Shown here one piece after another: positions 25,261-34,329 of a stretch of DNA of 64,000 nucleotides; position 1 is the first letter of the stretch; each line of letters starts with the position of its first letter. Location of the stretch: positions 60,044 through 124,043 of the forward strand of contig NZ_RJVR01000331.1 in NCBI RefSeq assembly GCF_003999195.1, written 5' to 3'. The notes beneath the pieces were generated by a model. It searched no databases and was not told the DNA's origin. It saw only the letters and a list, made by a program, of their open reading frames with translations. This DNA is from Streptomyces soli. GTDB lineage: Bacteria > Actinomycetota > Actinomycetes > Streptomycetales > Streptomycetaceae. The position numbers were made by a program, and so were the translations under genes.

Positions 25261-27774
25261 TCACAGCGAGCCCACGTCCGTCACCCGGACCACGGCGCGG
25301 CCCTCCTCGTCGGAGGCGTCGAGGTCGACCTCGGCCGAAATCCCCCAGTCGTGGTCGCCGTTGGGGTCGGCGAAGACCTGCCGGACTCGCCACAGGCGCC
25401 TCGTAGGCTCCTCCTCGATCTGCAGCAGCTTGGGGCCGCGCGCGTCGGGACCGGTGCCCAGGTCTTCGTACTCGTCCCAGTAGGCGTCCATAGCGTCGGC
25501 CCAGGCGTCGGCGTCCCAGCGGGAGCCCTCCTCCAGGTCCGCCAGTTCCTGGTGGCGCTCCAGGGCAGCCAGCTCCACCCGGCGGAACATCGCGTTGCGC
25601 ACCAGCACCCGGAAGGCCCGGGCGTTGGAGGTGACCGGCTTGACCTGGTCGGCGCGCTCCTGCGCCTCCTCGGCCGTCATCTCCTCCGGGTTGGCGAGCT
25701 GCTCCCACTCGTCGAGCAGGCTGGAGTCCACCTGGCGCACCAACTCGCCCAGCCAGGCGATCAGATCCTGCAGGTCCTCGGACTTCAGGTCGTCCGGGAC
25801 GGTGTGCTCCAGCGCCTTGTAGGCACCGGCGAGGTAGCGCAGCACGATGCCCTCGGTGCGGGCCAGCTCGTAGTGCGACACGAACTCCGAGAAGGTCATG
25901 GCGCGTTCGTACATGTCCCGCACGACCGACTTCGGGGACAGCGGGTGGTCGCCGACCCACGGATGGCTCTTGCGGTAGACGCCGTACGCGTGGAAGAGCA
26001 GCTCCTCCAGGGGCTTGGGGTAGGAGACGTCCTGCAGGCGCTCCATCCGCTCCTCGTACTCGACGCCGTCGGCCTTCATCGCCGCGACCGCCTCGCCACG
26101 GGCCTTGTTCTGCTGGGCCGCCAGGATCTGTCGGGGGTCGTCGAGGATGGACTCGACAACGGAGAGCATGTCGAGCGCGTACGACGGCGATTCCGGCTCG
26201 AGCAGTTCGAAGGAGGCCAGGGCGAAGGTCGACAGCGGCTGGTTGAGCGCGAAGTCCTGCTGCAGGTCGACGGTGAGCCGCACGATGCGGCCCTCCTCGT
26301 CGGGCTTGTCCAGCTGCTCCACGACGCCGCCCGCGAGCAGCGAGCGGTAGATGGCGATGGCCCGCCGGATGTGCCGCAGTTGGGCGCGGCGGTCCTCGTG
26401 GTTGTCCTCGAGAAGGTGGCGCATCGCCTCGAAGGCGTTGCCCGGCCGGGCGATCACCGACAGCAGCATCGCGTGCGTGACCCGGAAACGGGAGGTGAGC
26501 GGTTCGGGGTCGGAGGCGATGAGCCGCTCGAAGGTGCTGTCCGACCAGGCGACAAAGCCCTCGGGCGCTTTCTTACGGACCACCTTGCGGCGCTTCTTCG
26601 GGTCGTCCCCGGCCTTCGCCAAGGCCTTCTCGTTCTCGATGACATGCTCCGGCGCCTGCGCCACCACGAACCCGGATGTGTCGAAGCCGGCCCGGCCCGC
26701 GCGGCCCGCGATCTGGTGGAACTCCCGCGACCGCAGGGTGCGCACCCGGTTGCCGTCGTACTTCGTCAGAGCGGTGAACAGCACGGTACGGATGGGGACG
26801 TTGACACCGACCCCGAGGGTGTCGGTGCCGCAGATCACCTTCAGCAGCCCGGCCTGCGCCAGCTTCTCCACCAGGCGGCGGTACTTGGGCAGCATGCCGG
26901 CGTGGTGCACGCCGATGCCGTGCCGTACGTAACGCGACAGGTTCTTGCCGAATTTGGTGGTGAAGCGGAAGTTGCCGATGAGTTCGGCGATGGCGTCCTT
27001 CTCCGCCCGGGTGCACATGTTGATGCTCATCAGCGCCTGCGCCCGCTCCACGGCGGCCGCCTGAGTGAAGTGCACGATGTAGACCGGCGACTGCCGGGTC
27101 TCCAGAAGCTCCGTCAGCGTCTCGGTGAGCGGCGTGGTGACGTACTCGTACGACAGCGGCACCGGCCGGGTCACGGACCGTACGACCGTCGTCGGGCGGC
27201 CGGTGCGGCGGGTGAGGTCCTTCTCGAAGCGCGAGACGTCGCCGAGCGTCGCCGACATCAGCAGAAACTGCGCCTGCGGCAGCTCCAGGATCGGGATCTG
27301 CCAGGCCCACCCGCGGTCGGCCTCGGCGTAGAAGTGGAACTCGTCCATGACGACCTGGCCGACGTCCGCGTTCTTGCCGTCCCGGAGCGCTATGGACGCC
27401 AGCACTTCGGCGGTGCAGCAGATGACCGGGGCGTCGGGGTTCACCGAGGCGTCGCCGGTGAGCATGCCGACGTTCTCGGTGCCGAAGAGCTTGCACAGGT
27501 CGAAGAACTTCTCGGAGACCAGTGCCTTGATGGGAGCGGTGTAGAAAGTGACCTCGTCCCGGGCCAGGGCGGCGAAGTGCGCACCCGCCGCGACCAGGCT
27601 CTTTCCGGATCCGGTCGGGGTCGACAGGATCACGTTCGCCCCCGAGACAACCTCGATCAGCGCCTCCTCCTGGGCGGGGTAGAGCGAGATGCCCTGACTC
27701 TCCGCCCACGTCGAGAAGGCTTCGAACAGGGCATCGGGGTCGGCCTCGGAAGGCAGCTGATCGATAAGGGTCAC
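25261..27774 (-). CDS. Ski2/Mtr4-like DEAD-box RNA helicase with DUF3516 C-terminus
   Basis: An 837-residue superfamily 2 helicase. Walker A is STPTGSGKS, the DEAD-equivalent is MDEFHFY, SAT is in LLMSATLG, and motif VI is in HQIAGRAGRAGFD. The large C-terminal region (about 400-830) corresponds to DUF3516 as found in actinobacterial homologues. It probably unwinds structured RNA or acts in RNA turnover. GTG 27774 was chosen, where homology begins (VTLIDQLP); an earlier in-frame ATG at 27834 has no support. It is transcribed away from the YdjM-like gene. Confidence 0.9.
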   Translation of the reverse strand: MTLIDQLPSEADPDALFEAFSTWAESQGISLYPAQEEALIEVVSGANVILSTPTGSGKSLVAAGAHFAALARDEVTFYTAPIKALVSEKFFDLCKLFGTENVGMLTGDASVNPDAPVICCTAEVLASIALRDGKNADVGQVVMDEFHFYAEADRGWAWQIPILELPQAQFLLMSATLGDVSRFEKDLTRRTGRPTTVVRSVTRPVPLSYEYVTTPLTETLTELLETRQSPVYIVHFTQAAAVERAQALMSINMCTRAEKDAIAELIGNFRFTTKFGKNLSRYVRHGIGVHHAGMLPKYRRLVEKLAQAGLLKVICGTDTLGVGVNVPIRTVLFTALTKYDGNRVRTLRSREFHQIAGRAGRAGFDTSGFVVAQAPEHVIENEKALAKAGDDPKKRRKVVRKKAPEGFVAWSDSTFERLIASDPEPLTSRFRVTHAMLLSVIARPGNAFEAMRHLLEDNHEDRRAQLRHIRRAIAIYRSLLAGGVVEQLDKPDEEGRIVRLTVDLQQDFALNQPLSTFALASFELLEPESPSYALDMLSVVESILDDPRQILAAQQNKARGEAVAAMKADGVEYEERMERLQDVSYPKPLEELLFHAYGVYRKSHPWVGDHPLSPKSVVRDMYERAMTFSEFVSHYELARTEGIVLRYLAGAYKALEHTVPDDLKSEDLQDLIAWLGELVRQVDSSLLDEWEQLANPEEMTAEEAQERADQVKPVTSNARAFRVLVRNAMFRRVELAALERHQELADLEEGSRWDADAWADAMDAYWDEYEDLGTGPDARGPKLLQIEEEPTRRLWRVRQVFADPNGDHDWGISAEVDLDASDEEGRAVVRVTDVGSL

Positions 27775-27907
27775 CCCACCATCTTGCCTGCACCGGGGAC
27801 CCAGGGTGGAACCGGCGGCATGGCGGAAGATCAACCGGCGGTATGGTGTGCCCTCGATTACGGGTCAACTCCGCCTGGTGGCGGGCCGAAAGGGGCGGGG
27901 CCAGAAC

Positions 27908-28702
27908 ATGATGGGACCGGCGCACTCACTGTCCGGAGCGGCTGCATGGCTGGGGGTGGGAGCGGCGGCTGCCGGCTTTGGTCACCCCATGCCGTGGCCG
28001 ACGCTCGTGGTCGGTGCCCTGATCTGCGCGGGCGCCGCCCTCGCTCCCGACCTCGATCACAAGGCGGCGACGATCTCGCGGGCCTTCGGCCCGATCTCCC
28101 GGGCCCTGTGCGAGATCATCGACAAGCTCTCGTACGCCGCCTACAAGTCCACCAGGAAGCCTGGCGACCCCCGTCGCTCCGGTGGCCACCGCACCCTCAC
28201 CCACACCTGGCTCTGGGCAGCGCTGCTCGGCGCGGCCTGCTCGGCGGGGGCGGCCTTCGGAGGCCGCTGGGCGGTGCTCTTCATTCTCTTCGTGCACATG
28301 GTGCTGGCGGTGGAGGGCCTGCTGTGGCGGCAGGCCCGGGTCTCCAGCGATGTGCTGGTGTGGCTGCTGGGCGCCACCAGCGCCTGGATGCTCGCCGACG
28401 TGCTGGACAGCACCGAGAACGGCAAGGGCTGGCTGTTCACCGGCCCCGGTCAGCAGTACCTCTGGATAGGGATCCCCGTCGTGCTCGGCTCCCTGGTGCA
28501 CTGCATCGGCGACGCCCTGACCGTCTCAGGCTGCCCGGTCCTGTGGCCCATCCCGATAGGCCGCAAGCGCTGGTACCCGATGGGGCCGCCGAAGTTCATG
28601 CGCTTCCGGGCCGGCAGCTGGGTGGAGATCAAGGTGCTGACCCCGGTCTTCTTCTGCGTCGGCGGCGTGTGCGCGCTGGGGGCGCTCGGCGTAATCGGCT
28701 AG
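27908..28702 (+). CDS. Membrane-bound metal-dependent hydrolase, YdjM/DUF457 family
   Basis: A 264-residue membrane protein with conserved metal-type motifs GPAHSLSGAAAW (residues 3-14), PDLDHKAATIS and GGHRTLTHTW, plus four to five hydrophobic segments. The family is linked to membrane or lipid metabolism and is predicted to hydrolyse an unknown substrate. ATG 27908 follows an AAAGGGG site. A very strong hairpin follows the stop. No tighter function can be read. Confidence 0.85.
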   Translation: MMGPAHSLSGAAAWLGVGAAAAGFGHPMPWPTLVVGALICAGAALAPDLDHKAATISRAFGPISRALCEIIDKLSYAAYKSTRKPGDPRRSGGHRTLTHTWLWAALLGAACSAGAAFGGRWAVLFILFVHMVLAVEGLLWRQARVSSDVLVWLLGATSAWMLADVLDSTENGKGWLFTGPGQQYLWIGIPVVLGSLVHCIGDALTVSGCPVLWPIPIGRKRWYPMGPPKFMRFRAGSWVEIKVLTPVFFCVGGVCALGALGVIG

Positions 28703-28711
28703 CTAGACCAC

Positions 28712-28759
28712 GCCGAGCCTGCGCCCCCAGGGCCCCGGTCCTGGGGGCGCAGGCTCGGC
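28712..28759. terminator. Perfect 20-bp bidirectional terminator hairpin
   Basis: The arms 28712-28731 and 28740-28759 are exact reverse complements with an 8-base GCCCCGGT loop; the left arm starts GCCGAGCCTG. The second arm reaches the stop codon of the ABC exporter gene, which converges from the other side. There is no T tract. Confidence 0.88.
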
Positions 28760-30541
28760 CTAGCCGTGCCAGGACCGCCACAGGGCCGCGTACGCCCCGT
28801 CGGCCTCGACGAGCTGGTGGTGGCTGCCCAGCTCACTGATCCGGCCGTCCTCGACCACCGCGATCACATCCGCGTCGTGCGCGGTGTGCAGCCGGTGCGC
28901 GATGGCGACCACCGTGCGTCCGTCCAGCACCCGGGCGAGCGAGCGCTCCAGGTGCCGGGCGGCGCGCGGGTCGAGCAGCGAGGTGGCCTCGTCGAGCACC
29001 AGGGTGTGCGGGTCGGCGAGGACCAGCCGGGCCAGCGCCACCTGCTGGGCCTGGGCCGGGGTCAGCGCGGTGCCGCCGGAGCCGACCTCGGTGTCCAGGC
29101 CGTCGTCCAGACCGCGCGCCCAGCTGTCGGCGTCCACCGCGACCAGCGCCTCCCACAGCTCGGCGTCGTCCGCGCCCTCCCGGGCCAGCCTCAGGTTGTC
29201 GCGCAGGCTGCCGACGAAGACGTGGTGCTCCTGGTTGACCAGCGCCACGTGCTCGCGGACCCGCTCGGCCGGCATCCGGGCCAGCTCCGCCCCGCCCAGT
29301 GTCACCTCGCCCGCCCTGGGCGCGTAGATCCCGGCCAGCAGCCGGCCCAGGGTGGACTTGCCCGCACCGGACGGACCGACCAGCGCCAGCCGGGTGCCCG
29401 GCCGCACCCGCAGGCTGATCCCGTGCAGCACATCGCCACCCGTCCGGTAGCCGAAGCGCACCTGGTCGGCGTGCACGTCCCGGCCGTCGGGCGAGAGGTG
29501 CTCGTCCGCGCCGTCCTGCTCGATCTCGCGGACCCCCACCAGACGGGCCAGCGACACCTGGGCCACCTGCAGCTCGTCGTACCAGCGCAGGATCAGGCCG
29601 ATCGGGTCGACCAGCATCTGCGCGTACAGCGCGCCGGTGGTCAGCTCACCGACCGACACCCAGCCGTGCAGCGCGAAGGTCCCGCCGATCATCAGCACCG
29701 AGCCGAGGATCAGGACATGCGTGAAGTTGATGGCCGGGAAGAGCACGCTGCGTAGCCACAGCGTGTAGCGCTCCCAGGCCACCCACTGCCGGATCCGCAG
29801 CCGCGACAGCTCCTCGCGGCGGTCACCGAGCCGGTGTGCCTCGATGGTGCGCCCGGCGTCGACGGACTCGGTGAGCACCGCCGCCACTGCCGCGTATCCC
29901 GCCGCCTCCGACCGGTACCCCGCAGGGGCGCGCCGGAAGTACCAGCGGCACACGGTCAGCAGCAGCGGCACCGCGACCAGCACCGCCAGCGCCAGCGGCG
30001 GCGAGGTCACGGCCAGCGCCCCCAGCAGCAACCCCGCCCACACCACGGCGATGGCCAGCTGAGGCACCGCCTCGCGCATCGCCTCGGACAGCCGGTCGAC
30101 GTCCGTGGTGATCCGCGACAGCAGATCCCCGGTGCCCGCCCGCTCCAGCACGCCCGGCGGCAGCCCCACCGCCCGTACGAGGAAGTCCTCGCGCAGATCG
30201 GCCAGCATCCGCTCGCCCAGGATCGCGCCCCGCAGCCGCACCAGCCGTACGAACGCGGCCTGCACGGCCAGCGCGACCGTGAACAGCACGATCGTGCGCC
30301 CCAGATGCAGATCCCGGACACCGGACGACAGGTCCTGCACCAGACCGCCGAGCAGATACGGCCCCGCCATCGAGGCGATGACCGCGACGCAGTTGACGGA
30401 GACGAGCACCGCGAAGGCGGCGCGGTGCCGCCGGGCCAGCTCGCCCACGTACGCGCGCACGGTGGCGGGCGAGCCGACCGGAAGGGTCGTGCTCTGCTGC
30501 GGCGCTGCCGGATCGTACTCCGGCGGCTTCACGCCGATCAT
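28760..30541 (-). CDS. ABC exporter half-transporter with intact Walker A and degenerate signature
   Basis: A 593-residue protein: six-helix membrane domain (about 40-320) and ATPase domain (about 350-590). Walker A is normal (GPSGAGKST), Walker B with catalytic Glu is LVLDEAT, and the H-loop is AIAHRLH. The signature, usually LSGGQ, reads LTPAQAQQ. Its start overlaps the stop of the next ABC gene (ATGA), so the two form a heterodimer. Its Walker A would pair with the intact LSGGQ of the partner to make the one competent site. The substrate is unknown; drug or peptide export is likely. Confidence 0.88.
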   Translation of the reverse strand: MIGVKPPEYDPAAPQQSTTLPVGSPATVRAYVGELARRHRAAFAVLVSVNCVAVIASMAGPYLLGGLVQDLSSGVRDLHLGRTIVLFTVALAVQAAFVRLVRLRGAILGERMLADLREDFLVRAVGLPPGVLERAGTGDLLSRITTDVDRLSEAMREAVPQLAIAVVWAGLLLGALAVTSPPLALAVLVAVPLLLTVCRWYFRRAPAGYRSEAAGYAAVAAVLTESVDAGRTIEAHRLGDRREELSRLRIRQWVAWERYTLWLRSVLFPAINFTHVLILGSVLMIGGTFALHGWVSVGELTTGALYAQMLVDPIGLILRWYDELQVAQVSLARLVGVREIEQDGADEHLSPDGRDVHADQVRFGYRTGGDVLHGISLRVRPGTRLALVGPSGAGKSTLGRLLAGIYAPRAGEVTLGGAELARMPAERVREHVALVNQEHHVFVGSLRDNLRLAREGADDAELWEALVAVDADSWARGLDDGLDTEVGSGGTALTPAQAQQVALARLVLADPHTLVLDEATSLLDPRAARHLERSLARVLDGRTVVAIAHRLHTAHDADVIAVVEDGRISELGSHHQLVEADGAYAALWRSWHG

Positions 30542-32313
30542 GCGGATTCCTCAGCTCTCTGCAGCTCGTGCTCGGTCTCCCGGGTGACCACGGCGCGGTA
30601 GCCGAGGTCGCCGTGGAGCAACTCATGGTGGGTGCCGACCGAGTTCACGGACCCGTCGGTGACGAACACGACCTGGTCGGCCCGGTCTAGCAGCAGCGGG
30701 CTGGAGGTGAACACCACGGTGGTGCGCTCCGTCCGCAGCTCCTTCAGGCCGAGGGCGATCCGCGCCTCGGTGTGCGAGTCGACCGCACTCGTCGGCTCGT
30801 CCAGGACCAGCACCTCCGGATCCGTCACCAGCGAGCGGGCCAGGGCGAGCCGCTGCCGCTGCCCGCCGGACAGCGACCGCCCGCGCTCGGTGATCCGGGT
30901 CCGCATCGGATCGCCCGAGTCGTCCACCGAGGCCTGCGCCAGCGCGTCCAGGACGTCCCCGCACTGCGCCGCCGCCAGCGCAGCCTCCGGGGTCACCGCC
31001 CCGGACGACGGCACCTCGAGCAGCTCCCGCAGCGTCCCCGATAGCAGCACCGGGTCCTTGTCCTGCACCAGGACGGCCGCCCGGGCCTCGGCCAGCGGCA
31101 GTGCGTCCAGCGCCGTGTCCCCCAGCAGCACCGAGGGGTCCGCGGCGTCCCGGCCCGGGCTGTGCCCCCCGAGCCGGTCGGCCAGCAGCCCGGCGGCATC
31201 CGGGTCGCCGCACACCACCGCGGTCAGCAGCCCCGCCGGAGCCAGCAGCCCGGTCACCGGGTCGTAGAGGTCACCGCCGGGCGCGCTCCCCTCACCGGAG
31301 GCCACTTCCTCAGGGACCCCGCGCTCCAACGACAGGATGCGCGCCGCACGCTTCGCGGAAGGCCGCGAGAAGGAGTACGCCATCGCGATCTCCTCGAACC
31401 CGCGCAGCGGGAACATCAGGAAGACCACCGTGCCGTAGACGGTGACCAGCTCACCCACCGAGACCCGCCCGGCCAGCGCCAGCCGCGCCCCGTACCAGGC
31501 CACCCCGACCAACAAAAGCCCCGGCAGCACGACCTGTACCGCACTGATCAGCGACCACATGCGCGCGCTGCGCACGGCCGCCGTCCGGACCTCCTGCGAG
31601 GCACCCCGGTAGCGGGTGAGGAACAGCTCCTCGCCCCCGATACCGCGCAGCACCCGCAGCCCCGCCACGGTGTCCGAGGCCAGCGTGGTGGCCCGGCCGG
31701 CCTTCTCCCGCTGCTCGTCCGCCCGCCGGGTGGCCCGGGGCAGCAGAGGCAGCACGGCGAACGCCAGCACCGGGATGCCGGCCGCCACCATGCCTCCGAG
31801 CGCCGGCTGGTAGACGACCAGCGCGACCGCGATGCCAATCGTCGCGACGAAGGCGGAGGTGAAGCGGGCCAGCGCCTCGACGAACCAGCCGATCTTCTCG
31901 ACATCGCCGGTGCTCACCGCCACCACTTCGCCCGCCGCGACCCGCCGGGTCAGCACCGAGCCCAGCTCGACGGTCTTGCGGGCCAGCAGCAGCTGCACCC
32001 GCGCCGCCGCGGTGATCCAGTTGGTGACGGCCGTACGGTGCAGCATCGTGTCGCCGAGCGCGGTGAGCACGCCCAGGACCAGCATCAGCGCACCGGCCAT
32101 CGCGAGCCGCCGCCCCGAGTGGTCGACCACGGCCTGGACCGCGATCCCGACCGCCGCCGGGAACGACGCGACGGCCGCCATGTGGAGCGTTCCCCACAGG
32201 GCGGCCATGACCTGCCCGCCGATCTGGCGTTTCTCCAGCCAGAGCAGAAGACGGAAGCCTGACCGGGTGTCGGGGACACCAGGGTCGGCATGAGGAAGAT
32301 CGCGAAGCGACAT
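30538..32313 (-). CDS. ABC exporter half-transporter with lost Walker A and H-loop
   Basis: A 591-residue partner of the gene at 28760-30541. The membrane domain spans about 25-330. In the ATPase domain the Walker A region reads CGDPDAAGLLADRLG, without the Gly-Lys-Ser/Thr core, and the H-loop His is replaced (FTSSPLLLDRADQ). The signature LSGGQRQR and Walker B VLVLDEPTSAVD are intact. This is the mirror image of its partner's defects, so the dimer has one degenerate and one consensus ATP site. First gene of a two-gene operon. Confidence 0.88.
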   Translation of the reverse strand: MSLRDLPHADPGVPDTRSGFRLLLWLEKRQIGGQVMAALWGTLHMAAVASFPAAVGIAVQAVVDHSGRRLAMAGALMLVLGVLTALGDTMLHRTAVTNWITAAARVQLLLARKTVELGSVLTRRVAAGEVVAVSTGDVEKIGWFVEALARFTSAFVATIGIAVALVVYQPALGGMVAAGIPVLAFAVLPLLPRATRRADEQREKAGRATTLASDTVAGLRVLRGIGGEELFLTRYRGASQEVRTAAVRSARMWSLISAVQVVLPGLLLVGVAWYGARLALAGRVSVGELVTVYGTVVFLMFPLRGFEEIAMAYSFSRPSAKRAARILSLERGVPEEVASGEGSAPGGDLYDPVTGLLAPAGLLTAVVCGDPDAAGLLADRLGGHSPGRDAADPSVLLGDTALDALPLAEARAAVLVQDKDPVLLSGTLRELLEVPSSGAVTPEAALAAAQCGDVLDALAQASVDDSGDPMRTRITERGRSLSGGQRQRLALARSLVTDPEVLVLDEPTSAVDSHTEARIALGLKELRTERTTVVFTSSPLLLDRADQVVFVTDGSVNSVGTHHELLHGDLGYRAVVTRETEHELQRAEESA

Positions 32314-32422
32314 GACGTCCCGACATGGACTGGGGGGTGAAAGGGAGACGTGTCAGGGTCGCGTTACCGAGGTCACACTTTCAACCGGTTTTTCTCCCCG
32401 CCGAACGGAACGCGCCATCCCG

Positions 32423-32439
32423 CGACCACCCGGTGGTCG
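32423..32439. promoter_or_regulatory. 17-bp palindrome between ABC exporter and PNGase-like gene
   Basis: CGACCACC-C-GGTGGTCG is perfectly symmetrical. It lies in the 211-bp divergent gap, about 85 bp before the secreted-protein start and 110 bp from the exporter start. It may be an operator for either gene; no adjacent regulator gene suggests which protein binds it. Confidence 0.45.
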
Positions 32440-32524
32440 TCATGGGCGACATCACGGACCTGGAGGGCTGATCCGGGCACGCCTTCTGGCGCCCGCGGCA
32501 CAACTCACGCTTCACTCCTGTCGC

Positions 32525-34105
32525 ATGAGACGTCGACAGATCATGTCCATGCTCGCCGCCTTGTTCGGGCTCGTCCTCCTCGCCGCCCCGGTCGCCGCGG
32601 CCGCGACGCCCCCGGCCGAATTCGGCTCCGACTGGCACGACCCGGTCACCGCCGCCCCGCCGATAGCCACTCCGGACACCAGATCCTGCACGGTGACGGT
32701 CGCCGACACGCAGTTCAAGGACTTCACCCCCTACACCGGCACCTACACCCCGCCCGCCGACTGCGGGACCCGCTGGAGCAAGGTCGTCCTGCACCTCGAC
32801 GGCAGCGTGGCCGGCCGCCAGTACGACCGCCTCGGCTACCTCCACATCGGCGGCGTCGAGATCCTCCGCACCTCCACCCCCGAGCCCTCGCCCGACGGCA
32901 TCTCCTGGTCGGCCGAGAAGGACGTCACCCGCTACGCCTCCACCCTGCGCGCGCAACAGCCCGTCGAGATGCTGATCGGCAATGTCGTCGACGACACCTA
33001 CACCGGCGTCATCAACGTCAAGGTCACGCTCACCTTCTACACCGCCGAAGGCCGTACGAAGGCGGCCCCCGCGGCCAGCACCCCCGACCAGGTGATCCCC
33101 CTCGACTCCACCACTCTCACCACCCCGCGCAACAGCGAGCGCATCGTCGCCGAGGTGTACGCGACCGGATCGGGCGGCGGCTGCGAGGAGTTCTGGTACC
33201 TCGCCGTCCCGGCCGATGTCCCGTACTCCTGTCAGGCAGGCGACGACGGGCCCAACCGCGAGGTGCAGGTCACCGTGGACGGCCAACTGGCCGGAATCGC
33301 CTCGCCCTACCCGCACGTGTGGACCGGCGGCTGGTCCAACCCCTTCCTCTGGTACGTGATCCCCGCTCCCCGCGCCTTCGACGTCCAGCCGATCGACTAC
33401 GACCTCACCCCCTTCGCCGGACTGCTCAACGACGGCAAGCAGCACCGGGTCCAGGTTTCCGTGGTCGGCGTCCCCGAGGGCCAGAGCGGCTGGAGCGTCC
33501 CCACCAACATCCTGGTCTGGCAGGACGCCCACCGTGAGCACGTCACCGGTGCGCTCACCGTCCACAAGGAGAGCGCCCCGGCCGTCTCCACCTCATACGA
33601 CCCCGGCACCGACCTGCGCACCCTCGACGCCAAGGGCAGTCACCAACTCACCGTCTCCGGCTACGTCAACACCTCCCACGGCCGGGTCACCACCACCGTC
33701 CACCGCACGCTGACCGCGGCCTCGACCCACACCTGGAACGCCGACGAGACCACCGACGCCCTCAAGGCCCGCTGGACCGACGACGAAACCCACACCGTCA
33801 ACGGCACCGCCACCCGCACCCGGCGCACCTACACCATGGACGGCGCGATCACGATCGGCTCCGACGACCGGCTGCGCACCGCCATCTCCCTCGGCGACCA
33901 CGCAGCCGTCACCGGTGCCACCCGCTCCCGGCTCGACGACACCTACACCGGTGACGCCACCTGGACCCTGAACGTCCCCCGCGACCAGCGCCACGCCGTC
34001 GGCACCTCGGCCGAGCGCTACCGGCTCACCGGCGACGGCGCCTGCTACGACCGCTCCCTCGCCACCGCGCAGGGAACGCTGACGGAGGATCGGCGGCGCT
34101 GCTGA
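32525..34105 (+). CDS. Secreted PNGase A-like peptide-N-glycosidase
   Basis: A 526-residue exported protein with a Sec signal peptide (MRRRQ, hydrophobic core, cleavage near AAAATPP). The N-terminal half carries the PNGase A-type domain: CTVTVADTQFKDFTPYTG, VVLHLDGSVAGRQYDR and the GGVEILRTSTPEP segment. PNGase A enzymes cut the bond between Asn and the first GlcNAc of N-glycans, including those with core alpha-1,3-fucose in plants. The ATG was placed at 32525; another in-frame ATG lies six codons on. Its substrate class makes it a possible upstream partner of the fucose island, though the genes are not adjacent. Confidence 0.78.
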   Translation: MRRRQIMSMLAALFGLVLLAAPVAAAATPPAEFGSDWHDPVTAAPPIATPDTRSCTVTVADTQFKDFTPYTGTYTPPADCGTRWSKVVLHLDGSVAGRQYDRLGYLHIGGVEILRTSTPEPSPDGISWSAEKDVTRYASTLRAQQPVEMLIGNVVDDTYTGVINVKVTLTFYTAEGRTKAAPAASTPDQVIPLDSTTLTTPRNSERIVAEVYATGSGGGCEEFWYLAVPADVPYSCQAGDDGPNREVQVTVDGQLAGIASPYPHVWTGGWSNPFLWYVIPAPRAFDVQPIDYDLTPFAGLLNDGKQHRVQVSVVGVPEGQSGWSVPTNILVWQDAHREHVTGALTVHKESAPAVSTSYDPGTDLRTLDAKGSHQLTVSGYVNTSHGRVTTTVHRTLTAASTHTWNADETTDALKARWTDDETHTVNGTATRTRRTYTMDGAITIGSDDRLRTAISLGDHAAVTGATRSRLDDTYTGDATWTLNVPRDQRHAVGTSAERYRLTGDGACYDRSLATAQGTLTEDRRRC

Positions 34106-34329
34106 GGTGAGGCGGCTTTTCCTCGCCGCAATAGGGGGTTCCCCAACCACAAGGTTTCTGCAAGCGACTGAAAGTATTTCCACGAGGAGTCTTGACGTGT
34201 TCCCGTCCGAGGGCCAGTCTCCTGACCGGAGTTCCCACGGGCGGGAACGCCTCATCCCCTCACGGCGGCCTGGCGCGTGGCTGTCTTCAGGGCACCTGTG
34301 TGCCCGTTGCAGCAAAGGAGCCGCAACCC

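Noticed and set aside
24952..28839. 1295-codon plus-strand open frame
   Set aside because: It is the antisense shadow of the thioesterase and helicase genes and runs through the YdjM-like gene in another frame. The translation is low-complexity with no family match.
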